Origin: a virus
Length of the DNA stretch: 64,000 nucleotides
IMG/VR virus record: IMGVR_UViG_3300017963_000257
Coordinates: 1 to 64,000 of that record
Direction: 5' to 3' (one strand)
Below are positions 1-6,540 of this stretch, piece by piece. Under the pieces are notes generated by a model that did not search any database, was not told where the DNA came from, and saw nothing but the letters and a program-made list of their open reading frames with translations. The position numbers and the translations under genes are program-made. Within the stretch, counting starts at the first letter, position 1, and every line of letters begins with the position of its first letter.

Positions 1-484
1 CCCAGCACACCCACAGCACACCACACCCCTGAGCCTATACCATGCCATAGGATATCAACAGGATACATCGTCATGGCCTTGTGACACACCCAGGGTATGG
101 GATAACCGACTGATAAGCTGGACAATAGGACAATGCAAGAGAGAGATATCTATAGAGGGGAGGGGGAGGGGACAGGAATTGATGACGGCCACTATCATGC
201 AATCATAATGGGTATATGACCATACCCACTAATGGGTATATCGACATACCCACTTTGACACGATCAGCGAGCCTACTTTATACCCTATAAAGTCATCGGC
301 TTGGTTTATTTATGTTGTGATATCAATAGCTTGACCCCCCCCTCCGCTTGTTTGGGAAGCCCGGGGGGGCCTTGCCGTCGCCGGGTACTAACCACAATTT
401 TTTATCCTGAAATTCCGATATCTAGGGAGCCGAAATCGAGGAAACCGATAGGCGAAAAAAGTTAAAATAGGGCAGATTTTTTTC
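1..484. other. Left non-coding region
   Basis: No convincing gene is seen. The first 30 bases are a CA/CCA-rich degenerate repeat. A purine-rich run lies around 138-176. Two tandem palindromic units lie at 207-254. A C8/G7 inverted repeat at 335-369 could form a hairpin but has no T-run after it. The region leads into a strong promoter at 485-514, so it most likely holds regulatory sites for the small-gene operon that follows. This is inference from position and repeats. Confidence 0.5.
207..254. repeat. Two tandem 24-bp palindromic units, operator-like
   Basis: Two directly adjacent 24-bp units (207-230 and 231-254) differ at only a few bases. Each contains the inverted pair GGGTAT / ATACCC. 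Related GGGTAT and TACCCTAT sequences occur nearby at about 93 and 281. Tandem dyads about 230 bp upstream of a strong promoter look like binding sites for a dimeric regulator. Which protein binds is unknown. Confidence 0.55.
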
Positions 485-514
485 TTGACGTTTTATTTCT
501 GCTGTGCCTATAAT
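485..514 (+). promoter_or_regulatory. Sigma70-type promoter
   Basis: TTGACG (485-490) and a perfect TATAAT (509-514) are separated by 18 bp. Transcription would start near 521 and read rightward into the array of small genes beginning at 568. This is the strongest promoter match on the plus strand in the left part of the window. Confidence 0.75.
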
Positions 515-567
515 GCACATAAAAAACCTGTTTTGTGTTTGGTAAGGCCAGAAAGATGTGACGAGAT

Positions 568-696
568 ATGGGTATTATCCTGGATTTTTTGATGAGCTGG
601 TGGGGGCTTGTGATTTTGGTTTTAATTTGTGTTTTCGGGGTGATTTACTGTGAGTGGTACAGCTGGAAACATTATGGAGATACCTGGAGGATGTGA
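568..696 (+). CDS. Small single-pass membrane protein (42 aa)
   Basis: The reading starts MGIILDFLMSWWGLV and consists mostly of one hydrophobic segment (about residues 4-28) followed by a short polar tail rich in Trp and Tyr. It is the first gene after the promoter at 485-514 and ends seven bases before the next start. The ribosome site is weak. It belongs to the run of tiny membrane proteins typical of the early region of this phage. Function is not recognised. Confidence 0.45.
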   Translation: MGIILDFLMSWWGLVILVLICVFGVIYCEWYSWKHYGDTWRM

Positions 697-702
697 ATAA
701 AT

Positions 703-951
703 ATGGATACTGCGTACACATATGGGAAGAGTGTTGTTGGGTTCTGGAATAGAGATACTGACAGTCAGCTTTGGCTTTCTATTGTATCACTGCGATTAGC
801 CAGGCTGATTTATCGAAAGGGAAAAAATTGGAGGAATCCTGTTGCTTTTTATCAACCGCCCATAAGGGTTGACGGGTATTTATTGATCGGGTTTGCCCCA
901 AGCATAAACCGGCACATTGCGATTAAGGAGGATCGATATGGACACAGGTGA
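703..951 (+). CDS. Hypothetical protein (82 aa)
   Basis: Starts at ATG 703 with a GGAGG-type site at 686-690. It has a basic, aromatic-rich soluble sequence with no recognisable domain. It overlaps the next gene by 14 bases, which suggests translational coupling in the same operon. Function unknown. Confidence 0.5.
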   Translation: MDTAYTYGKSVVGFWNRDTDSQLWLSIVSLRLARLIYRKGKNWRNPVAFYQPPIRVDGYLLIGFAPSINRHIAIKEDRYGHR

Positions 952-1144
952 AGGAAGGTTTGAGCGGTTTGAGGCTCTTGATGGTGGAGATTTTGCAGAC
1001 AGAGTAAATCAATTAAGGCGGCAATACCCGAAGTCAAGGGGTATCTTCCAGGTGGGTGAAGTTGTGATGGTTAAAGGGAGCAGGCTTCAGGTGGAACGGA
1101 TCAATAATGACCGAATCATTTTTAAGCTGCTTCCGGTAGAGTGA
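938..1144 (+). CDS. Hypothetical protein (68 aa)
   Basis: ATG 938 is preferred over the in-frame TTG at 917 because AAGGAGG lies at 925-930. The C-terminal part (GEVVMVKGSRLQVERINNDR) looks like a small beta-rich domain with a surface-exposed Gly-Ser turn, a pattern common in short phage proteins. No family is recognised. It overlaps the gene before it. Confidence 0.6.
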   Translation: MDTGEGRFERFEALDGGDFADRVNQLRRQYPKSRGIFQVGEVVMVKGSRLQVERINNDRIIFKLLPVE

Positions 1145-1193
1145 TTTATTTTCTCTCGTGACGCCGGAAGGCGGCACAGGGCAGGAGGAAAAT

Positions 1194-1424
1194 ATGGCCA
1201 AAAAGAAAGCTGCTGTTACAACATGGAAGCCCTGGGATGATTTCAAGGAAGAACCAGAGAGGCTTCCGATAGAAGCGCCCCCATGTCCAGAATGCAGGTA
1301 CTGGAATCCCGTCAGGATATACATGGGTGCCCAGTATGAAGGGGTCAGGTTGTGCCATTGTCGTTCCCATTCTTTAGAGATGGAAAGTGACTTCTCCTGT
1401 TTTAGGGAGAAATGGACCGGGTGA
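1194..1424 (+). CDS. Small zinc-ribbon-like protein (76 aa)
   Basis: ATG 1194 follows a strong GCAGGAGG site; the upstream in-frame GTG at 1158 has none. The middle contains CPEC, a later CHC and another Cys (SCF), which could bind one zinc ion, although spacing is irregular. Basic N-terminus (MAKKKAA). Possibly a small nucleic-acid-binding or adaptor protein; this is inference. Confidence 0.55.
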   Translation: MAKKKAAVTTWKPWDDFKEEPERLPIEAPPCPECRYWNPVRIYMGAQYEGVRLCHCRSHSLEMESDFSCFREKWTG

Positions 1425-1441
1425 TAAGGAGGTGAAGAAGC

Positions 1442-1726
1442 ATGAAGAAGGTTTTTGGGGTAATTATCCTGGCCGTTCTTTTCTGCAGCTCTGTATGTAT
1501 CGCAGGGGAAGTTGGTTTTTATAATTTCAAAACCAGGAGTTATGAGTTTGTAGACATTGATGTTATCAATGATTTTTCCCCATATATACCCCAATGGGAT
1601 TCGGCACAGGCTATATACCAGATTTATCTTTACATGGGGAAGAAACCGATGGAGGCAGCACTGAAGACGTTATTGGATGTTGAAGAGGCGTATGAAGTTT
1701 GGAGGTACCAAATCTTAGAACCATGA
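1442..1726 (+). CDS. Exported hypothetical protein (94 aa)
   Basis: The first about 21 residues form a Sec signal peptide: basic start MKK, hydrophobic core, and a likely cleavage after CIAG. The mature part is aromatic-rich and has no recognised domain. A strong AAGGAGGTGAAG site precedes the start. It is predicted to act in the periplasm. Its neighbour at 1740 is also exported, so the two form an exported pair in the early operon. Confidence 0.6.
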   Translation: MKKVFGVIILAVLFCSSVCIAGEVGFYNFKTRSYEFVDIDVINDFSPYIPQWDSAQAIYQIYLYMGKKPMEAALKTLLDVEEAYEVWRYQILEP

Positions 1727-1739
1727 AGAGGGGGTTGTG

Positions 1740-2054
1740 ATGAGATTGATAATTACAGCTTTTTTAGTGTTTCTTTTCTGTTTTACTGGAGCGAGTGCGG
1801 TTGCGGATGAACAGGATGAACAGAAGACGCCTATGTATCGGGTGACGATCTCCGTCACGTACAATGCGGTGAGCGGGGACGATGCTGTGAGGATTGCCCG
1901 GGAGGCCGTAAAGACTCACGAGGGCGCGTGTGATGTGGATGTCCGGATTAAGAAGGGGCAAGAACCTGGAGGCATCACTTTCAGTGATAGTGATTATGAT
2001 ACTGGTGGGCGCAGCATCTTGTTAGGCCGACCGGCCACCCTTGAAGCTCGGTGA
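1740..2054 (+). CDS. Exported hypothetical protein (104 aa)
   Basis: Signal peptide at residues 1-22 with likely cleavage after ASA. The mature part resembles a small alpha/beta domain: YRVTISVTYNAVSGDDAVRI looks like one beta strand plus helix. GTG 1737 is an alternative start. Last gene before the 440-base gap that holds the palindrome array. Function unknown. Confidence 0.55.
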   Translation: MRLIITAFLVFLFCFTGASAVADEQDEQKTPMYRVTISVTYNAVSGDDAVRIAREAVKTHEGACDVDVRIKKGQEPGGITFSDSDYDTGGRSILLGRPATLEAR

Positions 2055-2168
2055 TAAAGCCAAATGGGATACGAGCGAGGGCAGAGTGACCGTTTCCCCA
2101 GGGCTTAAGGCCACAGGCAAAATGTGCGAAAAATGGTCCTTAGTATATATGTATATAGAAAATGAAAT

Positions 2169-2280
2169 ATAGGTAAAGAAATTTTACCTATTTCGACGAT
2201 TGCCCGGAAATATAGGTAAAAAAACTTTACCTATTGAGAAATATAGGTAAAAAAACTTTACGTAAAGAAATTTTACCTAT
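2169..2280. repeat. Array of four 23-bp palindromes (two fused)
   Basis: Within the non-coding stretch 2055-2493, the arms ATAGGTAAA and TTTACCTAT, separated by five bases, occur at 2169-2191 and 2212-2234. A 38-bp fused version at 2243-2280 shares an inner arm between two units. The spacers alternate between GAAAT and AAAAC. Such palindrome clusters usually bind a dimeric protein (repressor, partition or replication protein). On RNA they would fold as hairpins. No gene is seen in the rest of this gap. Confidence 0.7.
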
Positions 2281-2493
2281 ATTGCGGATCGTGAGTTAAA
2301 TCAATAAGTTATGTCATGTAAAAATACTTGGTAATACTTGGTCTTAAGCAGTTTTAAAGAGCTAAAGCAAAGTGACTAATGTATGACATTTAACTAGGAT
2401 GGGTAGAGGGAGTTAGATAAACCCAAAGTAAGGCTTAATTCATTTTTCTACAGGGTAACTTACAGTAAAACCCTCCAGAAAGGCTGAAAATCC

Positions 2494-2745
2494 ATGAAAG
2501 ACAAAGACGGAAACCAGCTTTCTATAGAAAATCTTCACCAGATGGTCGTTGGGGAAGGCGATCTCGCCATAATGCCTGAGGGATGTATGGGAGGGGGAGA
2601 TGGCAGGCCGAAAAAGCCGGGAAGGTCGTTTTGTTATGTCTGCTATAAGTCATTGCCGCGTGAGATGCAGAGCGATCTGTACCGTCATGTGGGGGATGGA
2701 TATGGTGAGGCTTACGATAAGGCCGTTGAATGGCTGGAGGGATAA
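2494..2745 (+). CDS. Hypothetical protein (83 aa)
   Basis: Starts MKDKDGNQLS with a modest AAAGG site. It contains one CYVCYKSLP segment and a Gly-rich loop (GCMGGGDGRPKKPGR), then an acidic amphipathic C-terminal helix. First gene after the palindrome array. No family recognised. Confidence 0.5.
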   Translation: MKDKDGNQLSIENLHQMVVGEGDLAIMPEGCMGGGDGRPKKPGRSFCYVCYKSLPREMQSDLYRHVGDGYGEAYDKAVEWLEG

Positions 2746-2770
2746 TGGCATGAAAGGATGAGGTCGCGGG

Positions 2771-2953
2771 ATGAAACTTTTTCTTATTATCTCAATTCTG
2801 ATTTTATACCTAATACTGATAGCGTGTTTATTCCAGCTGTTTTGGTTACTGTTTATTGCGATTGGCATGGCGTTTATTGGAGCCCCGATATGGGCTATTT
2901 GGGAATATCGATTTAATCCAGATCAACCTACGCACAGTTGGATGGATTTTTAA
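2771..2953 (+). CDS. Membrane protein, two hydrophobic segments (60 aa)
   Basis: About residues 3-45 are almost wholly hydrophobic and can form two membrane helices; the C-terminus is polar. Its size and location match the other mini-membrane proteins of this early operon. No family recognised. Confidence 0.5.
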   Translation: MKLFLIISILILYLILIACLFQLFWLLFIAIGMAFIGAPIWAIWEYRFNPDQPTHSWMDF

Positions 2954-2986
2954 GGCAATGACGGTCCTCCTAAAATGAGCGGCGAT

Positions 2987-3049
2987 ACTCCCCCCGCACC
3001 GCCTGGGGGTAAGGGCCTGCCCCTGTAGCGCAAAATAGGGGGAGTTTTT
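2987..3049 (+). terminator. Possible rho-independent terminator
   Basis: ACTCCCCC (2987-2994) can pair with GGGGGAGT (3038-3045), with further GC-rich pairing inside, followed by TTTT. The long internal segment makes it an imperfect terminator. It separates two groups of small genes. Confidence 0.4.
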
Positions 3050-3073
3050 AATCATCAATGTGGAGATGTGTGT

Positions 3074-3244
3074 ATGGAAACGACACTGGAGGTTCTAACC
3101 ACTTTATGTTTTGCGAACACGGTTCTTGTGGGGGTCACCATTTGGTCGAGGACATTGCTGAAGGACGGTGTTAGCTCATTTTTACTTTTTGCGTTTGCCC
3201 TCAATGCGGCCGCCTTCGCTTCCTTGATGGGATGGTTGAAATGA
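3074..3244 (+). CDS. Small membrane protein (56 aa)
   Basis: The reading METTLEVLTTLCFANTVLVG continues into two hydrophobic stretches (about residues 8-25 and 36-54) separated by a basic loop. It ends in a TGA overlapping the region of the next start. First of four consecutive mini-membrane genes (3074-3706). Function unknown. Confidence 0.45.
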   Translation: METTLEVLTTLCFANTVLVGVTIWSRTLLKDGVSSFLLFAFALNAAAFASLMGWLK

Positions 3245-3269
3245 ACGAAATACGAGTTCAAGGAGAGAG

Positions 3270-3377
3270 ATGGAAACTTGCATGAATTGGTTATGGTTTT
3301 TTGGTGGCATGGGGATAGCTTTACTTATCATTTTAGTCATACATTTGGCCAGTATGGATGACAATAGCGGATGTTAA
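3270..3377 (+). CDS. Small membrane protein (35 aa)
   Basis: AAGGAGAG at 3260-3267 precedes ATG 3270. One hydrophobic helix covers about residues 6-27 and is followed by a short acidic tail. The next gene starts inside its last codons, so translation is likely coupled. No family recognised. Confidence 0.45.
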   Translation: METCMNWLWFFGGMGIALLIILVIHLASMDDNSGC

Positions 3378-3547
3378 AACTTCCCAAACCTGTATGGACA
3401 TTACTGTGGAGCCTCTTCAGCCTGTGCGTTGTCGTTATTTTCGTTTTATGGTTCATCCCAAAGGTTATTGTATTTCGATTTTACAGGAAAAAGGCACGAC
3501 GTAAACAGTTTGAAAGATCGATTCGCAAACTGGTATCGCTTAACTGA
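3371..3547 (+). CDS. Small membrane protein with basic tail (58 aa)
   Basis: A hydrophobic helix (about residues 9-35) is followed by a strongly basic tail (FYRKKARRKQFERSIRK). This pattern favours insertion with the tail in the cytoplasm. It overlaps the previous stop by 7 bases. Such a layout is seen in small holin-like or membrane regulator proteins, but the role here is unknown. Confidence 0.5.
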   Translation: MLKLPKPVWTLLWSLFSLCVVVIFVLWFIPKVIVFRFYRKKARRKQFERSIRKLVSLN

Positions 3548-3556
3548 GGGGAAGAT

Positions 3557-3706
3557 ATGATCCGTGAACTCGGATCCATAATCGCAAGCGCGGCCATGTT
3601 GGTTGTGGCCATAATGGCCTGGGTGATTATTCGGCTAAGCCAATTTCTTTTTTCAGGAGACTTCCGTGAACCATCAAAGCGCAACTCCATACGAGATATT
3701 TCGTAA
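3557..3706 (+). CDS. Small membrane protein (49 aa)
   Basis: Preceded by GAGGGGAAG. One hydrophobic helix at about residues 8-30, then a polar basic tail. Fourth in the series of mini-membrane proteins. Not recognised. Confidence 0.45.
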   Translation: MIRELGSIIASAAMLVVAIMAWVIIRLSQFLFSGDFREPSKRNSIRDIS

Positions 3707-3740
3707 AAACTTCGTAAGGGCAAAGTAAATAGTCCGCATT

Positions 3741-3866
3741 ATGGAGCAGGCCACTTGCTATATCGGGATCGAGTCTACACAGGAAGAAATTGACCGCGAG
3801 ATAGCACGGCAATGGGCCAAGGAAAATAAAAAGGGGGTGAATAATCTGTGGCAGAAACAGACTTGA
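3741..3866 (+). CDS. Hypothetical short protein (41 aa)
   Basis: The reading MEQATCYIGIESTQEEIDRE is mostly charged and helical. It overlaps the next gene by 19 bases. No good ribosome site is visible, so this call is weak. Confidence 0.35.
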   Translation: MEQATCYIGIESTQEEIDREIARQWAKENKKGVNNLWQKQT

Positions 3867-4114
3867 AGACCGCTATTCAAAAAATCTGGAAGGCGATAAA
3901 CGATCTGGATAAAGCCGACGTTCAAACAACGGCTTTGGCGCATACAATCATCACGCTGTTGATCGAGAAAGGGTTCACTACCCAAAAGCAGATCGTGGAA
4001 TTCCTTCCTTCCAGTTTTGAAAAGGCAAAAGAAATGAGGAAGGATATTTCCCAAGAGACAGTTTCCGTATTGGACGCCGATTCTGCCTGGGAATTCTTTA
4101 AAACGGTGCAATAA
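3848..4114 (+). CDS. Hypothetical helical protein (88 aa)
   Basis: GTG start with an AAGGGGGTGA site. An all-helical soluble sequence. Residues 7-50 share a pattern with the next gene (an I-Q-x-x-W/L-x-A-I-x-x-L-D start, then L-x-H and an E-x-x-T-Q-I motif), so the two look like tandem paralogues. The stop and next start share TAATG. Function unknown. Confidence 0.6.
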   Translation: MAETDLKTAIQKIWKAINDLDKADVQTTALAHTIITLLIEKGFTTQKQIVEFLPSSFEKAKEMRKDISQETVSVLDADSAWEFFKTVQ

Positions 4115-4338
4115 TGACTGAAATAGATAAGATTCAAACTGCCCTGGACAACCTCGATCGCCAGGACCTGAACAATCTTGCCCTTCTCCACGATATCGCG
4201 GCCGTTATGGTTATCACAAAAATGGTGACCCTGGAAGAAATGACCACACAAATTGCGGAGAGCCTTGCTTTTGTTATGGACAAGAGAAAGAAGGTTCATG
4301 ATGCCATGGGGAATAAACCGGCAGGGGTGGTGCAGTAG
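4114..4338 (+). CDS. Hypothetical helical protein, paralogue of preceding gene (74 aa)
   Basis: Starts within the stop codon of the gene before it (TAATG). Similar length, helical layout and motif order to that gene, consistent with duplication and divergence. No known family. Confidence 0.6.
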   Translation: MTEIDKIQTALDNLDRQDLNNLALLHDIAAVMVITKMVTLEEMTTQIAESLAFVMDKRKKVHDAMGNKPAGVVQ

Positions 4339-4538
4339 TGGAGGACGAAGATCTATCCATCTTGGAACGCTTCAGGCTTGAATCCATGCCGAACCAGGAC
4401 GAGGTGGATCGGGAGTTCTGCAGAAAACGCTGTTGTGCATGGCTGGGCGCCGAGCATGGATGCAGCACCGTATGGAACCCGGGGTTGAGGAAGGGGAAAT
4501 GCCTTTGGACTTACGAGGAGTTGAAAGGGAAAGCCTGA
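4338..4538 (+). CDS. Cys-rich hypothetical protein (66 aa)
   Basis: GTG start overlapping the previous stop by one base. Five Cys residues are clustered (C-x3-CC in FCRKRCCAW, then GCSTVW and GKCLWTY), suggesting a metal or Fe-S site, or disulfides if exported. No signal peptide, so metal binding is more likely. Not recognised. Confidence 0.5.
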   Translation: MEDEDLSILERFRLESMPNQDEVDREFCRKRCCAWLGAEHGCSTVWNPGLRKGKCLWTYEELKGKA

Positions 4539-4672
4539 TGGCGAATAATTCGTTACTCGAAGGCCAAGATCTTGGGAGTATTATAAAGAGAATCCTAAAA
4601 CATTTCTATGATGAACTCTGTATGTACTCGGTTTCCTATTGGCAAGCTTGGGATCCAGCTGATAGACGATAA
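4538..4672 (+). CDS. Hypothetical short protein (44 aa)
   Basis: Begins in a TGATG overlap with the previous stop. It reads MANNSLLEGQDLGSIIKRIL and has an amphipathic helix followed by an aromatic segment. A second reading frame starts inside it at 4608. No function assigned. Confidence 0.4.
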   Translation: MANNSLLEGQDLGSIIKRILKHFYDELCMYSVSYWQAWDPADRR

Positions 4673-4739
4673 ACTCGATGGAAATCGCTATTCAAGCGAT
4701 GGAACCGTGAAACGGATTATCAGGAAGGCAACTGAATGA
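4608..4739 (+). CDS. Hypothetical overlapping short protein (43 aa)
   Basis: Reads MMNSVCTRFPIGKLGIQLID and ends with a basic helix. It overlaps the gene at 4538 by 65 bases and forms an ATGA junction with the next gene. The ATGA coupling supports it, but there is no clear ribosome site. Confidence 0.3.
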   Translation: MMNSVCTRFPIGKLGIQLIDDKLDGNRYSSDGTVKRIIRKATE

Positions 4740-5038
4740 TCGCCTATAGTAGCGACACCACTTATACCGGAACATACAGCAGTGGTCCTTACGATAATGA
4801 TGTTGCCGTTTTTTATTCCGCTGCCGATGCATTCCACGACTTCGCAGAAGAAATGAAAAAGCTTTTGGCCCTCAGGTATCAGTCATGGTACAGATTTACT
4901 TTTTGGTTTGATATTAGACTGGGGAGGGAACCCATTTCCCCGCCCAAGTTCTTTCTGGCTTTTGCGAAACCATTTCTGGTCTATCGCATGATGCGATGCA
5001 ACCGACATGGTATCGGTTTGAGAACTCGAATCAAATAG
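4736..5038 (+). CDS. Hypothetical protein (100 aa)
   Basis: ATG in an ATGA overlap, preceded by CAGGAAGG. The N-terminal third is Tyr/Ser/Thr-rich; the rest is aromatic and basic. No domain recognised. Confidence 0.45.
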   Translation: MIAYSSDTTYTGTYSSGPYDNDVAVFYSAADAFHDFAEEMKKLLALRYQSWYRFTFWFDIRLGREPISPPKFFLAFAKPFLVYRMMRCNRHGIGLRTRIK

Positions 5039-5050
5039 GAGATAAAGATT

Positions 5051-5257
5051 ATGCCAAGACAGCAACCACCACCTTTTGATCCATCCCAGGCAACTCCGGC
5101 AATTTGCCTCGATTGCAACGGGGAATTCTTTGATAAGGCCTACCGGGTCGCAATAGTGAGCGTTTTAGCCCCCGGCAACGCAACGGGGAAGAACATCGTC
5201 CTCGAATATCCCGTTTATCTATGCCATAAATGCGGGAAAGAACTCCAAAAACCATGA
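5051..5257 (+). CDS. Phage zinc-ribbon protein (68 aa)
   Basis: CLDC near the N-terminus and CHKC near the C-terminus form a four-Cys zinc ribbon around a beta-rich core. This matches the general layout of a widespread group of short phage zinc-ribbon proteins that start with a Pro-rich MPRQQPPPFDPSQ-type sequence. The exact role is unknown. It sits next to a winged-helix-like protein. Confidence 0.65.
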   Translation: MPRQQPPPFDPSQATPAICLDCNGEFFDKAYRVAIVSVLAPGNATGKNIVLEYPVYLCHKCGKELQKP

Positions 5258-5278
5258 TAAAACCTGTGGGCATCCAGT

Positions 5279-5638
5279 GTGGCGATAAAACGCTTTTCGG
5301 ATACGCAACATATTCAGATTGATTATGGTCTTCTTCACAGCGAAGCCTGGCAAAGCCTTTCGAGGTCTGCCAGAGACTTTTACGTTCAGCTCAAGGCGCG
5401 GCGGAACCTGAAGGACTCCCGCGGAAAGATTATCAACCGTGATGATGATTACATTAAATTCAGCCATACAGATTCATACGGAATGTCAAAGCCGACATTC
5501 AGGAAGGCCGCGGACGAATTGATTAAGAAAGGGTTTATCGAAATAGTGGAGTGCGGCCATTTCCCAGCGATAAGGCCTAAGTACGCATTGAGTGAAATGT
5601 GGAGATGGGATGATGAGGACGATTTCGTGATGGATTGA
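5279..5638 (+). CDS. Winged-helix-like DNA-binding protein (119 aa)
   Basis: GTG start. Residues about 15-100 read like a replication-initiator-type winged helix: the helix LSRSARDFYVQLKARRN is followed by a MSKPTFRKAADELIKKGF recognition helix and wing. An acidic tail ends the protein. It may act as a regulator or replication accessory factor. Last gene of the left operon; a terminator follows directly. Confidence 0.55.
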   Translation: MAIKRFSDTQHIQIDYGLLHSEAWQSLSRSARDFYVQLKARRNLKDSRGKIINRDDDYIKFSHTDSYGMSKPTFRKAADELIKKGFIEIVECGHFPAIRPKYALSEMWRWDDEDDFVMD

Positions 5639-5639
5639 G

Positions 5640-5672
5640 AAAGCCCACCAGCTATTTGCCAGTGGGCTTTTG
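5640..5672 (+). terminator. Rho-independent terminator
   Basis: AAGCCCAC (5641-5648) pairs with GTGGGCTTT (5662-5670), ending in TTTT. It closes the left small-gene operon, just before the packaging module. Confidence 0.75.
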
Positions 5673-5765
5673 AAAAGGAAAACAGTAAGGTTACAGGATG
5701 ACTCTAATTTAAACCATTGGTATCGGAATGTCAAGAAGAAAATTACATGAGGGGGTTTTAATATT

Positions 5766-6320
5766 ATGGCTGTTGACCAGTCAAAGGTCGGTCGAGATCT
5801 GAAAACGCAAGTCGGGACCGTTATGGGTATGCAGGCGCGGTACATCGCCCATGTCCAGGAATGCAAAGGTGAAAAGTGCCCCCTTTATGATCAGTGTACT
5901 TACAAGAAAAAAATGGGGCCCTGCAAGGTTATTCACAACTTCTTATCCTCTCTCTATCGTGATTGGGTGGATCCAGATAACGGCATAGGCGATATCATTG
6001 TCCAGTCTCAACTGGACAGACTTGGCCTTCTGGTCATTCCTCTGTATCATATGTATATCCGAATGCTTTTGGAAACTTTTTCAGTTGACAGCACAGACTA
6101 TGAGGACAGCAAGGGAAGGATTCACACGCGACCGCAATTTATAGAAATGCCCAAACTGATTCGAGAGATCAGGGCCGAGCTTAAGGATATTGGCTTGGAC
6201 AAGCTCTGGAACCAGAAATTCGGAAGGAAAAAGCCACTGCCTGCAGGAAAAAGCATGGATGATCTCATGCGAGACGGGCAGGGCTATGAGGCGGCCCAGG
6301 GCTGGGATGAAAATTCCTAA
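5766..6320 (+). CDS. Candidate terminase small subunit (184 aa)
   Basis: Assigned from position: it directly precedes the large terminase, separated only by a structured RNA element. Residues 33-53 contain four Cys (C33, C38, C44, C53) that could bind zinc. The rest is helical (LIREIRAELKDIGLDKLW) with a basic C-terminal segment. Small terminases bind packaging DNA and recruit the large subunit. The sequence alone does not prove membership, so this may be another packaging accessory protein. Confidence 0.5.
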   Translation: MAVDQSKVGRDLKTQVGTVMGMQARYIAHVQECKGEKCPLYDQCTYKKKMGPCKVIHNFLSSLYRDWVDPDNGIGDIIVQSQLDRLGLLVIPLYHMYIRMLLETFSVDSTDYEDSKGRIHTRPQFIEMPKLIREIRAELKDIGLDKLWNQKFGRKKPLPAGKSMDDLMRDGQGYEAAQGWDENS

Positions 6321-6324
6321 TGCT

Positions 6325-6522
6325 TTTGTTGTGCGATAGAAGGAGGATGCATTCAGGCGAGTAACTAAGGTGAAAGCCCCTCCGGTTGGACCTCAATGAG
6401 AGGTACGCTTCATGGAAATAGCATAGATCCATGCAGGGCAAGGCTACCCAATAATAGCCGCTTGTAGAAGCCGCTTAGGGAGCGGGAGTGGTGTGGGGGA
6501 AAACCACGTATCGCACAACAAA
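6325..6522 (+). ncRNA. Structured RNA element between terminase genes
   Basis: The element is closed by a perfect 14-bp inverted pair (6325-6338 with 6509-6522). Inside are ACCTC/GAGGT (6390-6404), CATGGA/TCCATG (6411-6433), GGCTA/TAGCC (6442-6459), GCTT/AAGC closing a GTAG tetraloop (6460-6471), CCGCT/AGCGG (6471-6485) and GTGG/CCAC (6493-6507). GGG (6436-6438) could also pair with CCC (6447-6449) as a pseudoknot. No protein is encoded. Size and multi-helix layout resemble HEARO/omega-type RNAs or another compact phage RNA class. Its location suggests either an inserted element or a role in packaging or terminase expression. Class assignment is a guess; the structure itself is clear. Confidence 0.65.
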
Positions 6523-6540
6523 TCAATTTGAAGGGAATGT

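Noticed and set aside
2169-2280. CRISPR array
   Set aside because: Units are palindromic and only 9-20 bases apart with no spacer-sized variable segments and no cas genes.
6325-6522. Group II intron
   Set aside because: The 5' GTGCG is suggestive, but the element is only about 200 bases, with no domain V/VI match that I can confirm and no reverse transcriptase.
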